Below, in pieces: positions 63,323-64,000 of a stretch of DNA of 64,000 bases (position 1 is the stretch's first letter; each line of letters opens with the position of its first letter). Both the position numbers and the translations under genes were made by a program. The notes beneath the pieces are model-generated. The model did not search any database. It was given only the letters and a program-made list of their open reading frames with translations, and had not been told where the DNA came from. Where the stretch lies: positions 1 to 64,000 of the forward strand of contig NZ_JAHAVQ010000010.1 in the NCBI RefSeq assembly GCF_029916425.1, read 5' to 3'. This stretch comes from Liquorilactobacillus sicerae. GTDB taxonomy: Bacteria; Bacillota; Bacilli; Lactobacillales; Lactobacillaceae.

Positions 63323-64000
63323 ATGAAATCAGATTATTATCAGCAGGAATCCCAAAAAGTTTTAAAAATGCTCCATTCTTCTGAGCAAGGCCTAACTGTT
63401 GACCAAGTTGAACAACGCCAAAAAAAATATGGAACCAATTCCTTAACTGAGCAAAAAAATCGTTCCTGGATGGGAAAATTTTTTGCTCAGTTTAAAGACT
63501 TAATGATCATAATCTTGATTATTGCAGCTATTATTGCTGGAGTTGCTGGCGATTTTTCTGATGCAACGATCATTTTCTTGGTAGTAATCTTAAATGCAGC
63601 TTTTGGTGTTTTTCAAGAAACTAAAGCTGAAAATGCTATCAAGTCTTTAAAAGAAATGACAACGGCAACCTCACGCGTTAAACGCTCTGGTCAAATCAAA
63701 GTAATTAAAAGTTCTGAATTAGTTCCTGGTGACTTAGTGATCCTTGAAGCTGGCGATATCATTCCAGCTGATCTGCGTTTACTGCAGAGCAGTTCTTTGA
63801 AGATCGAAGAAGCAGCTTTAACTGGTGAATCCTTGCCAACTGAAAAAACTACGGCCCCTTTACCTGAAACCGAGTTGCCATTAGGTGACCGTGAAAATAT
63901 GGCTTTTATGAATACCAATGTAACCTATGGAACTGGTATTGGGATCGTAACAGCCATCGGGATGCAAACCGAAGTTGGAAAAATTGCCAAACTATTAAAT
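63323..64000 (+). CDS. P-type cation ATPase, N-terminal part (runs off the window)
   Basis: 226 codons to the end of the window. N-terminal cation-ATPase domain (LTVDQVEQRQKKYGTNSLTEQ), two membrane helices (MIIILIIAAIIAGVAG; DATIIFLVVILNAAFGVFQE) and the actuator domain with LTGES at about residues 166-170 (PGDLVILEAGDIIPADLRLL). The pattern is that of calcium-type P2 ATPases. The phosphorylation and ATP-binding domains lie beyond the edge. AAAGGA precedes the ATG. Confidence 0.92.
   Translation, partial: MKSDYYQQESQKVLKMLHSSEQGLTVDQVEQRQKKYGTNSLTEQKNRSWMGKFFAQFKDLMIIILIIAAIIAGVAGDFSDATIIFLVVILNAAFGVFQETKAENAIKSLKEMTTATSRVKRSGQIKVIKSSELVPGDLVILEAGDIIPADLRLLQSSSLKIEEAALTGESLPTEKTTAPLPETELPLGDRENMAFMNTNVTYGTGIGIVTAIGMQTEVGKIAKLLN

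Overview
The window is a low-GC Gram-positive chromosome segment, almost certainly from a member of the Lactobacillaceae. The marker genes are a PepX/PepI/PepC peptidase set, an opp oligopeptide transporter, a RexAB-type (AddAB) recombination nuclease, pyruvate oxidase, preQ1-controlled queT, alpha-carbonic anhydrase and an Rgg-type regulator. Genus and species cannot be fixed from the sequence alone. No rRNA, tRNA or CRISPR array was seen.

Region 1 (1-11390) is accessory DNA, visibly more AT-rich than the rest. A ~10.3 kb integrative and mobilizable element (IME) sits in the 3' end of guaA between two perfect 20-bp direct repeats (1079-1098 and 11371-11390). It reads leftward: a small winged-helix regulator, a promoter with a palindrome, a run of small hypothetical and membrane proteins, a TcpA/FtsK-like coupling ATPase, a small conjugation-associated protein, a structured non-coding region (candidate oriT/replication origin), a HUH-type Rep/relaxase, an unknown protein, a DUF3173 protein and a tyrosine integrase. 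Two cargo genes, a calcineurin-like phosphoesterase and an unknown protein, are translationally coupled to the integrase. The rep gene is broken twice: by a 2.4-kb IS21-family element with a 5-bp target duplication, and by a separate 1-bp frameshift. Removing both restores a 260-codon Rep, so the element is probably immobile unless helped in trans. Left of the element lies a decayed HD-domain phosphohydrolase gene.

Region 2 (11376-20407) holds guaA, coaA (pantothenate kinase), a HelD-like helicase, a DedA membrane protein, a CPA2 cation/proton antiporter and a histidine phosphatase, with a hydrolase remnant after it. Region 3 (20435-30554) holds the opp operon (oppA-B-C-D-F, with a hairpin between oppA and oppB), hflX, a membrane/serine-rich protein pair, a Fur-family regulator and a guanylate-kinase-like protein. 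Region 4 (30741-40910) holds an amino-acid permease, pepX, a prolyl aminopeptidase, a MATE exporter, a VOC protein, a preQ1-riboswitch-led queT-DUF2829-SDR cluster, a Cof-type HAD phosphatase and a TerC-like protein.

Region 5 (40934-64000) holds an XRE regulator, addA/addB, pepC, alpha-carbonic anhydrase, prs, proA/proB, a CorC/CNNM-type membrane protein, small unknown genes, pyruvate oxidase with four TTGTGAA motifs upstream, an L,D-transpeptidase homologue lacking its catalytic Cys, an ABC-F ATPase, an Rgg-type regulator with an unexplained small ORF upstream, mscL, and the start of a P-type cation ATPase that runs off the window. The peptide/amino-acid theme (opp, PepX, PepI, PepC, permease, proBA) fits an organism living on protein-rich or plant-derived material.
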